From CAVWDI01 sp046259385 (lineage in GTDB: Bacteria > Chloroflexota > Anaerolineae > Anaerolineales > UBA4823): a stretch of 22,441 nt of DNA. The position numbers were made by a program, and so were the translations under genes. Of this stretch, positions 1 through 7,847 are shown one piece after another (the first letter of the stretch is position 1; each line of letters opens with the position of its first letter). Location of the stretch: assembly GCA_046259385.1 (NCBI GenBank), contig JBJYWI010000095.1, positions 1-22,441 on the forward strand, written 5' to 3'. Below the pieces are notes generated by a model. That model worked only from the letters and a program-made list of their open reading frames with translations, did no database searches and was not told the DNA's origin.

Positions 1-1017
1 CACTTGAAGAAGGCGGTAGATCACCAGATTCAAAATATTTCGCCGTTCTTTGACTGGATAAATGGTGAGACCCACCACCAGAAACGGTATAAAAAATATC
101 CGGATTTCCTTGCAGTAGGATGGATGGAAAACGCTGACCCGCATGCTGAACAGGTGTTCAAGCATCTTATCTGGCGAAATTCACTAAATTTTTTTGCTAA
201 AAAAGTCGCTGCCGGGATTATTTATAGAAGCCAATCAGATTGCGAAATCCAGTCTGTGATAGAAAGTTTGCTGGATGATCTGGCGAACGGCATCCCATTC
301 CAGGCTGCGGAACTGCCCACAAAACGAAGTTTCAGCTTACAAGCAATAAAGATCCAGCGTGCGCTTTTGCTGGTGGGAAGCCCGCGAACTCGCAAGAGCA
401 CTTCCAACTCATTGGGTGAGCACCTTTTGGAAAGGCTGAGATTTCAAAATATTGAGACTGAAAGCATATACATTCATACTTCGCTGCGCAACCCGGAGCG
501 GATGCAAAACCTGTTGGGGGCTATGAACACAGCCGATCTGGTGGTGCTGGCTTTCCCGCTTTATGTAGATTCTCTGCCTGCACCGGTTATTGAGGCGCTG
601 GAGCGGTTTACAATTTATCGCAATGGAAATTCAACCCGCCAGCGGTTTGCGGCAATCGCCAACTGCGGCTTCCCTGAGGCTGGTCATAACGCGACAGCTC
701 TGGCAATCTGCGCAATCTTTGCACATCAGGCAGGATTTGAATGGGCAGGTTCGCTGGCTCTTGGAGCAGGCCAGGGGATGGTTCACGGTATTCCATTGAA
801 TGAAATGGATGGGCGCGCGGAACCGCTGAAAGACGCTCTCGAGCTTGCAGCGGGTGCGCTAGGAAAAGGTCTGGAAATCCCTACAGAAGCCCAGGCTTAT
901 TGGGAGAAACCCTTTATCCCGCCCTGGCTGTATCGGGCAATGGGAAGGCATGGCTGGAAGCGACAGGCAAAACAATATGGGGTGCAAAATCAATTGAACA
1001 GGCAACCTTATAGTTAA
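1..1017 (+). CDS. Flavodoxin-fold NAD(P)H/FMN oxidoreductase, 5'-truncated by window edge
   Basis: The reading frame is open from the first base, so the true start probably lies upstream; a TTG at 4 is the only start codon near the edge and has no visible Shine-Dalgarno. The visible 337 residues have two parts. Residues 1-110 look like the C-terminal end of one flavodoxin-like/FMN-reductase domain (SPFFDWINGETHHQKRY). From about residue 117 a second flavodoxin-type domain begins with a phosphate-binding loop (GSPRTRKSTSNSLGEHLLER) and continues with FPLYVDSLPAPVIEALE, as in NADPH-dependent FMN reductase/flavodoxin-like oxidoreductases. A tandem two-domain flavoprotein is therefore likely. The stop is at 1015-1017. 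Substrate and partner are not visible. The fold is a confident call; the specific function is not. Confidence 0.72.
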   Translation, partial: HLKKAVDHQIQNISPFFDWINGETHHQKRYKKYPDFLAVGWMENADPHAEQVFKHLIWRNSLNFFAKKVAAGIIYRSQSDCEIQSVIESLLDDLANGIPFQAAELPTKRSFSLQAIKIQRALLLVGSPRTRKSTSNSLGEHLLERLRFQNIETESIYIHTSLRNPERMQNLLGAMNTADLVVLAFPLYVDSLPAPVIEALERFTIYRNGNSTRQRFAAIANCGFPEAGHNATALAICAIFAHQAGFEWAGSLALGAGQGMVHGIPLNEMDGRAEPLKDALELAAGALGKGLEIPTEAQAYWEKPFIPPWLYRAMGRHGWKRQAKQYGVQNQLNRQPYS

Positions 1018-1317
1018 CCAGCCGGACAGGATGATAGGCGATGCATCATATGACAGCTGTCAGCAGGAAGCCCCGGATGTGTCCAGCAGGGATGAGGTAC
1101 ATGCTGAAATGCCAGAAAAGGACAGTCTGACTAAGTTAATAAATCCATATCCTTCTCATCTGGCGGGGACTTTGCTCCGCTGCTCAATTCTTAGACAGGC
1201 TGAGGATATTCCTCACTATATTGGAACGTTATAAATGTTAACAAATCATAACCCTCTCACTGAGATATGTTGAATGAGGAAAAATTATTCATAGTTAGAA
1301 ATTAGAAGGAGTGATAT
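1018..1317. other. Intergenic stretch, no gene supported
   Basis: About 300 bases between the flavoprotein and the epimerase remnant. A 67-codon open frame at 1031-1234 has no ribosome binding site and no recognisable family. A short inverted repeat (TGAGGA at 1201-1206, TCCTCA at 1210-1215) has no T-tract after it. No convincing promoter was found for the downstream remnant, although a good AGAAGGA site sits at 1304-1310. Confidence 0.5.
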
Positions 1318-1821
1318 ATGTCTGATTTGCATGTTGTTTTTGGAACCGGCGCGGTAGGCTGAGCTATCATGGGTGAGCTCGTCAAGCAGGGAAAGAGAGT
1401 CCGGATAGTCAACCTGTCTGGAGAACTGGCTGAGATCCCGGAAGGGGTTGAGATTATTGGCAGCAATCTTTATGATCCAGCAAGAGTGCGGCAGGCGGCG
1501 GAAGAGGCGCAGGTTGTTTACCAAGCTGCCCAGCCGGCTTATTTTGAATGGCCGGAAAAATTCCCGCGGCTGCAGGGTGCCATCGTAAGTGCTCTGGCGG
1601 GAAGTGGGGCAAAACTGGTAATTGTTGAAAATTTTTACATGCTCGGCGAGACAAACGGTAAGCCTATGACCGAAGAAATGCCCCATAACCCTCACACACG
1701 CAAAGGAAAAACAAGGGGTGAAATGAACAAATCCGCCCTCGCCGCCCATCAGGATGGGAAAGTGGTAATCGCAATTGGGCGCGGTTCGGATTTCTACGGT
1801 CCCTGGGGTCTGGAGATGTAA
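1318..1821 (+). pseudogene. NAD-dependent epimerase/dehydratase remnant with in-frame TGA, truncated
   Basis: ATG at 1318 follows AGAAGGA at 1304-1310. The frame opens with an SDR-type Rossmann start (HVVFGTGAVG), is broken by TGA at 1360-1362 exactly inside the nucleotide-binding loop, then continues in the same frame with AIMGELVKQGKRVRIVNLSG and later YQAAQPAYFEWPEKFPRL, IVENFYMLGE and RGSDFYGP. These are characteristic of extended SDR/NAD-dependent epimerases, usually about 300 residues. The frame ends at 1821 after about 167 codons, so the C-terminal half is missing. The nonsense codon together with the truncation makes a pseudogene the simplest reading. Translation of the downstream part from ATG 1369 would lack the dinucleotide-binding loop. 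The preserved ribosome binding site suggests recent inactivation. Confidence 0.8.
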
Positions 1822-1872
1822 ACGAATATGGGCAGCCGCCAGTTGTATCCTCTAAAAATGGGAAGTGAAGAA

Positions 1873-2311
1873 ATGGAAATTGAAATTGCGATTTCGAATC
1901 TATCTTTTGAGATGGATAAATTTTTTGAAGAGGTATTGAATAAGAAAGCAAGGGCTAAGGCTACCGATGAATGGATAGTCCAAGAGGTCCTAGCGCATCT
2001 AACATTCTGGCACATGAACTACACTGCAAATTACCAGGCGAGGGTAAAAAAATCCAAGCCGCTGCTGAAATGTGCTGGTTACAAAATTAACCAGGAAGGT
2101 GTTGCTTCGCTAAAATGTTATTCAAGAGATAAATTAATAAGAATATCTGAAAGAGTCTCATAAAGTCCTTGAAAATCGCATCCTGGTCCATAAGATCCCC
2201 CGGATGAAATACCGTGAACAGGGTCAGACCTACTCAACTTTGAAATTCTTGAACCTGGTCAGCGCTCACTTCCGAACCCATACTAAACATGTGAGCCAGG
2301 TGCAGGGATAA
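1873..2311 (+). pseudogene. ClbS/DinB-like four-helix protein, broken by a one-base frameshift
   Basis: From ATG 1873 (alternative in-frame ATGs at 1828 and 1858) the frame gives a helical protein with DEWIVQEVLAHLTFWHMNY, the W-x-V-x-x-VLAHL-x-x-W pattern of ClbS/DfsB and DinB-like four-helix proteins. The frame goes off register after RDKLI and stops at 2161-2163. A different frame then carries a natural continuation, EYLKESHKVLENRIL through LKFLNLVSAHFRTHTKHV, to TAA at 2309-2311. Removing one A at 2139-2140 joins both parts into about 145 residues, close to the family size. This is visible in the sequence; the family name rests on motif recognition. It lies directly after the epimerase remnant and before a terminator, so the two may once have formed an operon. 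Confidence 0.7.
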
Positions 2312-2324
2312 GACTGGCTTTTTT
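2294..2324 (+). terminator. Probable rho-independent terminator after the ClbS-like pseudogene
   Basis: AGCCAG (2294-2299) pairs with CTGGCT (2314-2319) around a 14-nt loop, followed by a run of T to 2324. The six-base stem makes it moderate in strength. It overlaps the last codons of the frameshifted gene and lies just before a promoter. Confidence 0.5.
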
Positions 2325-2332
2325 GTAATATG

Positions 2333-2361
2333 TTGACATCCCAAAAAATCTGTACTATCCT
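2333..2361 (+). promoter_or_regulatory. Sigma-70-type promoter upstream of leader region
   Basis: TTGACA at 2333-2338, a 17-base spacer and TATCCT at 2356-2361: a perfect -35 box, optimal spacing and a fair -10 box. It faces the short ORF and terminator at 2507-2633 and, beyond them, the liv operon. The two nearby GGATAA repeats after the -10 have no known role. Confidence 0.65.
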
Positions 2362-2506
2362 TTAAGGATAAGCAGGATAAACTGCAATCTTTTTAGAATT
2401 CTTTGATAAGTAGAGATCATAAACCAATTTAGAAGGAACCTTAAGAAACTGTTGTAACTGAACATCCAGGAGAAAACGGTCACCATAAACAGGGACTTTC
2501 CCGGCA

Positions 2507-2596
2507 ATGCTAAAAGTGTATATCATCGGAGCTTACATGGAAATTATGCCGGATAGAAATCAGCAGATTATTACCTTTGTGAAAAGCTGGAATTGA
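2507..2596 (+). CDS. 29-codon short ORF ending at a terminator stem; possible leader peptide
   Basis: ATG 2507 to TGA 2594-2596 encodes 29 residues including YIIGAYMEIM and QQIITF, with five Ile codons, two pairs of them adjacent. An AGGGA at 2491-2495 is a distant, weak ribosome binding site. The stop codon is one base from the left arm of the strong terminator at 2598-2627. A ribosome resting there would cover that arm. It lies downstream of a consensus promoter and upstream of a branched-chain-amino-acid-type transporter operon, so an attenuation leader is conceivable. No complementary antiterminator strand was found. It may equally be chance coding inside a small RNA. Confidence 0.3.
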   Translation: MLKVYIIGAYMEIMPDRNQQIITFVKSWN

Positions 2597-2597
2597 T

Positions 2598-2633
2598 ATG
2601 CGCCACGGTCGAAAGAACGTGGCGTATTTTTAT
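2598..2633 (+). terminator. Strong rho-independent terminator ahead of the liv operon
   Basis: ATGCGCCACG (2598-2607) pairs with CGTGGCGTAT (2618-2627) over ten base pairs, one of them G-U, with a 10-nt loop, followed by TTTTTATT. The stem is strong. It ends a transcript of roughly 265 nt from the promoter at 2333-2361, or acts as a leader terminator for the operon starting at 2790. Confidence 0.8.
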
Positions 2634-2789
2634 TAATTAATCTGAAAAACGGGTTGAATATGGATATGGCCATTTGTAGTTACGATAAGAGGAGGTGATG
2701 AAAGAAGATCGAATTCAAAAGGAAGGCGGTAAGTCGATTAATAATTACAATTTTATCCGGATCTGGTACTTATGCGAGGAGACAGGAAA

Positions 2790-3971
2790 ATGAAGACAGA
2801 TAATCTATTAAAGGTATTCAGCCTGCTGTTTATCGCGGCGATGTTTGTAGCTGCCTGCCAGCCAGCCGCAGCCGAGACAATAAAAATCGGGATCAATGCG
2901 CCAATGACAGGCGACATTCCAAAGGTGGGCGAAGGTACGAAATACGCATCTGAGATGTGGCTGGAGGATATCAATGCAGCCGGTGGCTTGGAAGTTGGCG
3001 GAAAGAAGTACCCCGTAGAACTTATCCTGGAGGACAACGAATCGAAAGCGGAGTCGGCTACAAAAGCCAACACCAAACTGATCACACAGGATGAGGTGCT
3101 GGTGATTGTCGGTCCCCAGGCTTCGAAGCAAGCTGTGCCGGCGGGCGGTGTGGCGAACGATAACGAGACTCCGATGGTCAGCCCCTGGTCAACCAATCCA
3201 AACACAACCCTTGACCGGCCGTGGGTGTTCCGGACGCCGTTCCTGGACCCGTTCCAGGGACCGGTTGTTGCCAACTTTGTCACGGAGGAGTTTGGCTTCA
3301 CGAAAGCCGCTGTGCTGTACGACGTGGCAAGTGATTACCCCAAGGGACTGGCAGAATACTTTAAATCCGCCTGGGAGGGTTTACACGGTCCTGGTTCGGT
3401 TGTCGCTTATGAGAGTTTCACAACCAAGGACACTGATTTCAGCGCCCAGCTGACCAAGATCATAGAATCGGGTGCCGAAATTCTCTTCACCCCCCAGTAT
3501 TACAACGAAGTGGCTTTAATCGCCCAACAGGCGCACGAACTTGGCTGGGACGGCCCGATTGTGGGCAGCGACAGCTGGGGATCAGCGGAGTTAATGAACC
3601 TGTGCGGCGACGATTGTAAAGGTCAGTTCTTCAGCACCCACTACGCAGCGGCTGGTGCCACCGGGGCGACAAAAGAGTTCATCGACCGCTATAACGAGAA
3701 ATACGGTTACGTTCCGGATGATGTTGGCGCGCTGACCTGGGATACAATGTTGATCGTACAGAAGGCAATCCAGGACTGCGGGCAGATAACCGGGGATATA
3801 AAAGTTGACCGGAAATGCGTCCGGGACGCGCTGGCTCAGATCAAGGACTTTGACGGCATCACCGGTAAAATGACTTTCACTGAGCAGGGTGATCCAATCA
3901 AGTGCGCAGTGATCGTCAAGATCAGCGATGCGGGCGAATTCGAGTTTTACAAGCAGGTTTGCCCAGAATAA
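2790..3971 (+). CDS. livK: Branched-chain amino acid-type ABC transporter substrate-binding lipoprotein
   Basis: Type I periplasmic binding protein (LivK/Peripla_BP_6 type), 393 residues, that captures a small solute outside the membrane and delivers it to LivHM. ATG 2790 is preferred over the in-frame ATG at 2772 because GAGGA sits just upstream (2776-2780) and because it gives a clean lipoprotein signal: a short positive N-terminus, a hydrophobic core and the lipobox VAAC with lipidated Cys23. The mature part starts with ETIKIGINAPMTGDIPKVGEG, typical of the family, followed by LILEDNESKAESA and IVGPQASKQAVPAGGVANDN. Six further cysteines lie mostly in the C-terminal half (LCGDDC, DCGQ, RKC, IKC, VC) and could form extracytoplasmic disulfides. 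The ligand cannot be read from sequence; branched-chain amino acids, other amino acids, amides and urea are all bound by this family. Confidence 0.9.
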   Translation: MKTDNLLKVFSLLFIAAMFVAACQPAAAETIKIGINAPMTGDIPKVGEGTKYASEMWLEDINAAGGLEVGGKKYPVELILEDNESKAESATKANTKLITQDEVLVIVGPQASKQAVPAGGVANDNETPMVSPWSTNPNTTLDRPWVFRTPFLDPFQGPVVANFVTEEFGFTKAAVLYDVASDYPKGLAEYFKSAWEGLHGPGSVVAYESFTTKDTDFSAQLTKIIESGAEILFTPQYYNEVALIAQQAHELGWDGPIVGSDSWGSAELMNLCGDDCKGQFFSTHYAAAGATGATKEFIDRYNEKYGYVPDDVGALTWDTMLIVQKAIQDCGQITGDIKVDRKCVRDALAQIKDFDGITGKMTFTEQGDPIKCAVIVKISDAGEFEFYKQVCPE

Positions 3972-4011
3972 AAACCTGATTTCACAGCAGAGAGGTTAAT
4001 TTGTTTCTAAA

Positions 4012-4050
4012 TGAGGGCGGGCTGGATAAATAACGCCAGACCCGCCCTCA
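4012..4050 (+). promoter_or_regulatory. Intercistronic stem-loop between binding protein and permease genes
   Basis: TGAGGGCGGG (4012-4021) pairs perfectly with CCCGCCCTCA (4041-4050), and the helix continues inward with CTGG/CCAG (4022-4025, 4036-4039) after a one-base bulge. There is no T-tract, so it is not a standard terminator. Such hairpins after a binding-protein gene commonly protect the upstream mRNA or partly limit read-through, giving more binding protein than permease. That role is inference. Confidence 0.6.
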
Positions 4051-4072
4051 GGAAAGTAAGAGGAGCAGCCCT

Positions 4073-5005
4073 ATGGATCTGCAGTTCATCCTCCAGAATA
4101 TCATCAATGCGCTCCAGTGGGGCAGTTTTTATGCACTAATTGCCCTGGGTTACTCGATGGTTTACGGTGTGCTGTTGTTGTTCAATTTTGCTCACGGTGA
4201 CATCTTTATGGTGGGAGCGTACATCGGGTTTTTTGTGGCGACGCTGTTGCTAACAGTGTTCTCTTATATCGGCGCGATCGCCCTTCCTGGCTGGCTTGTC
4301 CTGGTGATCACCATTCTGCTGGCGATGTTTTTGACCTCCTTTGTTGGGATGGCGGTCGAGAGGATCGGCTACCGCCCGCTGCGCAACGCGCCGCGCGCTT
4401 CAGCGGCTATAACCGGTCTTATGATCGGGATTATCCTGGAGACCGGCAACCTGGCTCTGCTGGGTGCAAGCCGGCGGAGTTTCCCGGAACTTATTGAGAC
4501 CGTCACTTACGAAGTGGCGGGAGTAAATATCACCAACAAGAAAATTATGATTGTGCTGGTGTCCCTGCTGCTGATGTTTATCCTGCACCAGTTTGTCCAG
4601 CGCACAAAATGGGGGATGGCAATGCGGGCGATGGCTTACGATTTTGTGGTCGTGCCGTTGATGGGCGTGCCTTTAAATGTAATTGCAGCGGTTACCTTTG
4701 GGATCGGATCTGCGCTGGCGGCTGCGGCTGGGATTTTATTCGGGATAGCCTACCCGGTACTCGATCCATATATGGGGATTACATTTGGCTGGAAGGCGTT
4801 TGTGGCTGCGATCCTGGGCGGCAGAGGCTCGATCCTTGGAGCGGCGCTGGCAGGTTTTCTGCTAGGTTTTATTGAAATTTTTGTCGCAATTATCTTCCCA
4901 TCCACTCTGAGGGATCTGATCGCATACTCGATCATTCTCTTAATCCTGGTGTTCCGACCGCATGGCTTTTTCGGCGAGCAATATACCGCTCAGTTGAGGT
5001 TGTGA
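4073..5005 (+). CDS. livH: Branched-chain amino acid-type ABC transporter permease LivH
   Basis: Inner-membrane permease of 310 residues, the usual size for LivH, with about eight hydrophobic segments. The N-terminal signature is clear: GSFYALIALGYSMVYGVLLL then NFAHGDIFMVGAYIGFF. The cytoplasmic coupling region with the MRA motif (AMRAMAYDF) is followed by GIGSALAAAAGILFG and FGWKAFVAAILGGRGSILGA, all conserved in the family. GAGGAG about ten bases upstream supports the ATG at 4073. It pairs with LivM to form the translocation pore and is driven by LivG/LivF. It follows the binding protein gene by 101 bases, a gap that contains the intercistronic hairpin. Confidence 0.93.
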   Translation: MDLQFILQNIINALQWGSFYALIALGYSMVYGVLLLFNFAHGDIFMVGAYIGFFVATLLLTVFSYIGAIALPGWLVLVITILLAMFLTSFVGMAVERIGYRPLRNAPRASAAITGLMIGIILETGNLALLGASRRSFPELIETVTYEVAGVNITNKKIMIVLVSLLLMFILHQFVQRTKWGMAMRAMAYDFVVVPLMGVPLNVIAAVTFGIGSALAAAAGILFGIAYPVLDPYMGITFGWKAFVAAILGGRGSILGAALAGFLLGFIEIFVAIIFPSTLRDLIAYSIILLILVFRPHGFFGEQYTAQLRL

Positions 5006-5045
5006 CCCATGATCAAATACTACCTGAAGCAAGCATGGTGCAGAA

Positions 5046-6377
5046 ATGGCAGTTAAACCTGAATCGATTCCCTCCCGGCAAAGCACTTTCAAAGCTGTTC
5101 TGTTAAGGCTCTGGGAGCCATACCGCCAGGTGCCTCTTCTAGGATGGTTGTTTGGGGGATTTACAGCGGTTATCCTTGAGATTCTGGTTGGTCTGCCCCT
5201 AGCGCGTGCTCTCGGCATGCCAAAAGTGCCGGCACTCTTTGGGGTGGTGTTTATCCTGAAAACGCCGGCATCAATCCCGAGCGCGATCCTGTATGTTCTG
5301 GCTATTTACATCCTGCCGGTCGCGGTTGTTGCCAGGGTAACCAAGTCGTTTGCCAACCGGCTGGCGGAATGGATGCAGTCTTTGCCATTGTGGCTTGCCG
5401 AGATTACCCACCTTGCCCTAATGTACGCGGTGCTGCACCTGTGGGCAGGCGTGAGCGATTACCGGCTCCTGGTAGTGCGCTTGATCCTGGTGGCGATCAT
5501 GTTCACATTGAGTTTGAATGTGATCAACGGTTACATGGGGGAATTCTCCTGTTCGCACCCCGGGTTTATCGCCCTAGGTGCATATGCCGCATCTGCATTT
5601 ACGGTTGTCCTGTTTGTGGATGACAACCTGTTCGGGGCAGCCTTACTCCCGGCGGCAATGGGTCGTTTCCTTTTCCCGATCGGGTTGATTCTGGGCGGCG
5701 TCGTCGCAGCCTTGGGCGCGATACTGGTTGCAGTCCCTTCCTTCCGCACCCGCGGCGACTACCTTGCCATCATCTCCCTGGCGTTCATGTTCATAATCAA
5801 GAGCCTGCTTGAGAACCTGGAAGTTGTTGGCGGTCCGCGCGGCATGGGCGGCCAGCCGGATTGGGCGGACCTTCCAACCGTGTTCCTTTGGACAGTTTTG
5901 TGCATTTGGATTATTAACAACTTTGTAAGCTCTACGCTCGGAAAAGCGCTCAATGCGGTGCGTGACGGCGAACTGGCAGCCAGCGCGATGACGGTCAATA
6001 CCCGCCGGACAAAAATGACCGCCTTTTTATTTGGCGCATTCTGGGCGGGAGTGGCTGGCGGGCTTTTCGCGCACGTTATCCGTTATGTCAATCCGGGGAC
6101 ATTTGGCATAACGATGCTTGCTGAAGTGCTGGCGATGGTCTATTTCGGGGGGCTGAACTCAGTGCAGGGGTCCATATTTGGGGCGGTCGGGATCCAGTTG
6201 TTGAGTGAAGCGCTGCGCCCGCTGGAGATATACAAGTGGATCATCATCCCGGTACTGCTGATATTCATTATGATCTACCAGCCCAGGGGGGTGTTAGCAT
6301 TCAGGGAGTTCAACTTCAAGAAAATGATCCAGCCTAAAAGCAGTCCGGAAGAGGAGGTGGAAGATGCCGTTGCTTGA
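5046..6377 (+). CDS. livM: Branched-chain amino acid-type ABC transporter permease LivM
   Basis: Second pore subunit, 443 residues. The LivM core starts near residue 140 (LILVAIMFTLSLNVINGYMGEFSCSHPGFIALGAYAAS) and includes SFRTRGDYLAIISLAF, VVGGPRGM and the coupling-helix region AVRDGELAASAMTVNTRRTKM before AFLFGAFWAGVAGG. The first 130 residues add extra hydrophobic segments, making it longer than minimal LivM proteins; longer forms are known. ATG 5046 is the first usable start after an in-frame stop at 5025-5027. Its ribosome binding site is weak, so translation may depend on coupling to livH, 40 bases upstream. The gene overlaps livG by 14 bases. Confidence 0.92.
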   Translation: MAVKPESIPSRQSTFKAVLLRLWEPYRQVPLLGWLFGGFTAVILEILVGLPLARALGMPKVPALFGVVFILKTPASIPSAILYVLAIYILPVAVVARVTKSFANRLAEWMQSLPLWLAEITHLALMYAVLHLWAGVSDYRLLVVRLILVAIMFTLSLNVINGYMGEFSCSHPGFIALGAYAASAFTVVLFVDDNLFGAALLPAAMGRFLFPIGLILGGVVAALGAILVAVPSFRTRGDYLAIISLAFMFIIKSLLENLEVVGGPRGMGGQPDWADLPTVFLWTVLCIWIINNFVSSTLGKALNAVRDGELAASAMTVNTRRTKMTAFLFGAFWAGVAGGLFAHVIRYVNPGTFGITMLAEVLAMVYFGGLNSVQGSIFGAVGIQLLSEALRPLEIYKWIIIPVLLIFIMIYQPRGVLAFREFNFKKMIQPKSSPEEEVEDAVA

Positions 6378-7134
6378 AGTAGACAGCATGACCCACTTCT
6401 TTGGCGGACTGCGGGCAGTTCATAATTACAATCTAGCGATTGATAAAGGGGTTGTGCGCGGTTTGATTGGACCGAACGGCGCCGGAAAGACGACCATATT
6501 CAACCTGATCACCGGGATTTACAGACCAACCTCTGGAAAGATACTTTTTAGGAATGAAGACCTGATCGGGCGGCAGCCGTATGAAATTGCTTCACTGGGA
6601 CTGGCGCGGACTTTCCAAAACCTGCGCCTGTGGCGGCATATGACTGTGCTCGAACATGTAAAATTGGCTCGCTATTCAAAAATCTCATATGGACTTATCG
6701 GCGCCTTCTTTGGAACCGCAAAGCGTGAGCGGGAAGAGGCTGAGAACGAGAGATTGGCGATGGAACTGCTGAATCTGGTTGGGGTGGCGGTCTATGCTGA
6801 CCAGATCGTCACCAATCTGCCTTACGGCGTGCAAAGAAGGGTAGAACTGGCGCGCGCATTGTCAATTGAGCCTAAAATCCTGTTCCTGGATGAGCCCACA
6901 GCCGGGATGAATCCGGAGGAATTGATCCACATGATGGATATTATCCGGCGGGTGCACAAAGAATTTGATATGGCGATTTTCCTGATCGAACACCGTATGC
7001 GGGTGGTGATGGAACTATGTGAAATCATCCAGACGCTCGTCTTTGGAGAGGTGATCGCTGAGGGTACTCCGGATGAGATACGCAATAACCCGGCGGTGAT
7101 TGACGCATATCTTGGCCGGGAGGTGGAGACCTGA
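6364..7134 (+). CDS. livG: Branched-chain amino acid-type ABC transporter ATPase LivG
   Basis: Cytoplasmic ATPase of 256 residues powering LivHM. Walker A is GPNGAGKTT (residues 36-44), the Q-loop region is ARTFQNLRLW, the signature is the LivG-type variant LPYGVQRR (152-159) in place of LSGGQ, and Walker B is ILFLDEPTAGMNP (172-184) with the switch histidine at H210 (LIEHRM). AGGAGG just upstream of ATG 6364 lies inside the livM coding end, so the pair is translationally coupled. The stop TGA shares its A with the livF start codon. Confidence 0.95.
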   Translation: MPLLEVDSMTHFFGGLRAVHNYNLAIDKGVVRGLIGPNGAGKTTIFNLITGIYRPTSGKILFRNEDLIGRQPYEIASLGLARTFQNLRLWRHMTVLEHVKLARYSKISYGLIGAFFGTAKREREEAENERLAMELLNLVGVAVYADQIVTNLPYGVQRRVELARALSIEPKILFLDEPTAGMNPEELIHMMDIIRRVHKEFDMAIFLIEHRMRVVMELCEIIQTLVFGEVIAEGTPDEIRNNPAVIDAYLGREVET

Positions 7135-7847
7135 TGCTGCTTATTGTCGAGAACCTGCAGGTATCTTATGACCGTATTAAAGCCCTGCATGGGATCAGTT
7201 TTGAGGTGGATGAAGGGGAAATTGTGTGCATCATCGGTGCAAACGGAGCCGGCAAAAGCACCACTCTGCGGGCAATATCGCGCCTGATCGCGATCGAACC
7301 CGTATCAAAAATGACCTTTATGGGAAATGATCTCATGAAATACCCGGCTGATAAAGTGGTCAGCGAACTGGGCATAACGCATGTCCCGGAAGGGCGCCGC
7401 CTGTTTGGCAACCTAACTGTTTCGGAGAACCTGAAACTGGCTACATTTGCGCGCAAGAACGGTCATGACATCGAGCGCGATTTTGAAGAAGTATACGCGA
7501 TCTTCCCGCGCCTGAAAGAGAGGGTTAACCAGAAGGCGGGGACATTGAGCGGCGGTGAGCAGCAGATGCTGGCGGTTGGCAGGGCGATGATGAGCGGCAG
7601 GAAAATGATGCTGCTGGATGAGCCATCGATGGGTCTCGCGCCGCTATTAATGAAAGACCTGTTTGAAACCCTGAGGGAGATCAACCGGAGAGGAACCACC
7701 ATCCTGCTTGTCGAGCAGAACGCACGCATGGCGCTCCAGTTCGCCCAGCGCGGGTATGTGCTCGAGAGTGGGAACCTCGTCCTGGAGGGCCCCTCTCACG
7801 AACTGCTTGAAAACCCGGAGGTTAAGAAGGCATATCTGGGCGGCTGA
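7134..7847 (+). CDS. livF: Branched-chain amino acid-type ABC transporter ATPase LivF
   Basis: Second ATPase, 237 residues, the usual LivF size. Walker A GANGAGKST (35-43), VPEGRRLFGNLTVSENL typical of LivF, signature LSGGEQQ (138-144), Walker B MMLLDEPSMGLAP and the switch histidine position replaced by Gln in LLVEQNARMAL, as is normal in LivF proteins. It starts in a TGATG overlap with livG. The 3' end runs 26 bases into the oppositely oriented flavodoxin gene, so the two transcripts must overlap. No terminator for the liv operon is visible before that gene. Confidence 0.95.
   Translation: MLLIVENLQVSYDRIKALHGISFEVDEGEIVCIIGANGAGKSTTLRAISRLIAIEPVSKMTFMGNDLMKYPADKVVSELGITHVPEGRRLFGNLTVSENLKLATFARKNGHDIERDFEEVYAIFPRLKERVNQKAGTLSGGEQQMLAVGRAMMSGRKMMLLDEPSMGLAPLLMKDLFETLREINRRGTTILLVEQNARMALQFAQRGYVLESGNLVLEGPSHELLENPEVKKAYLGG

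Noticed and set aside
1031..1234. 67-codon ORF after the flavoprotein
   Set aside because: No ribosome binding site, no family resemblance, irregular composition; likely chance.
1360..1362. TGA in the epimerase read as selenocysteine or tryptophan
   Set aside because: No SECIS-like hairpin is seen right after it, other genes in the window use TGA as a normal stop, and the gene is truncated anyway.
2698..2793. 31-codon ORF overlapping the liv binding-protein start (ATGA)
   Set aside because: Its AGGAGG lies only two bases before the ATG, too close for efficient initiation, and the peptide has no recognisable feature; coupling remains possible but is unsupported.
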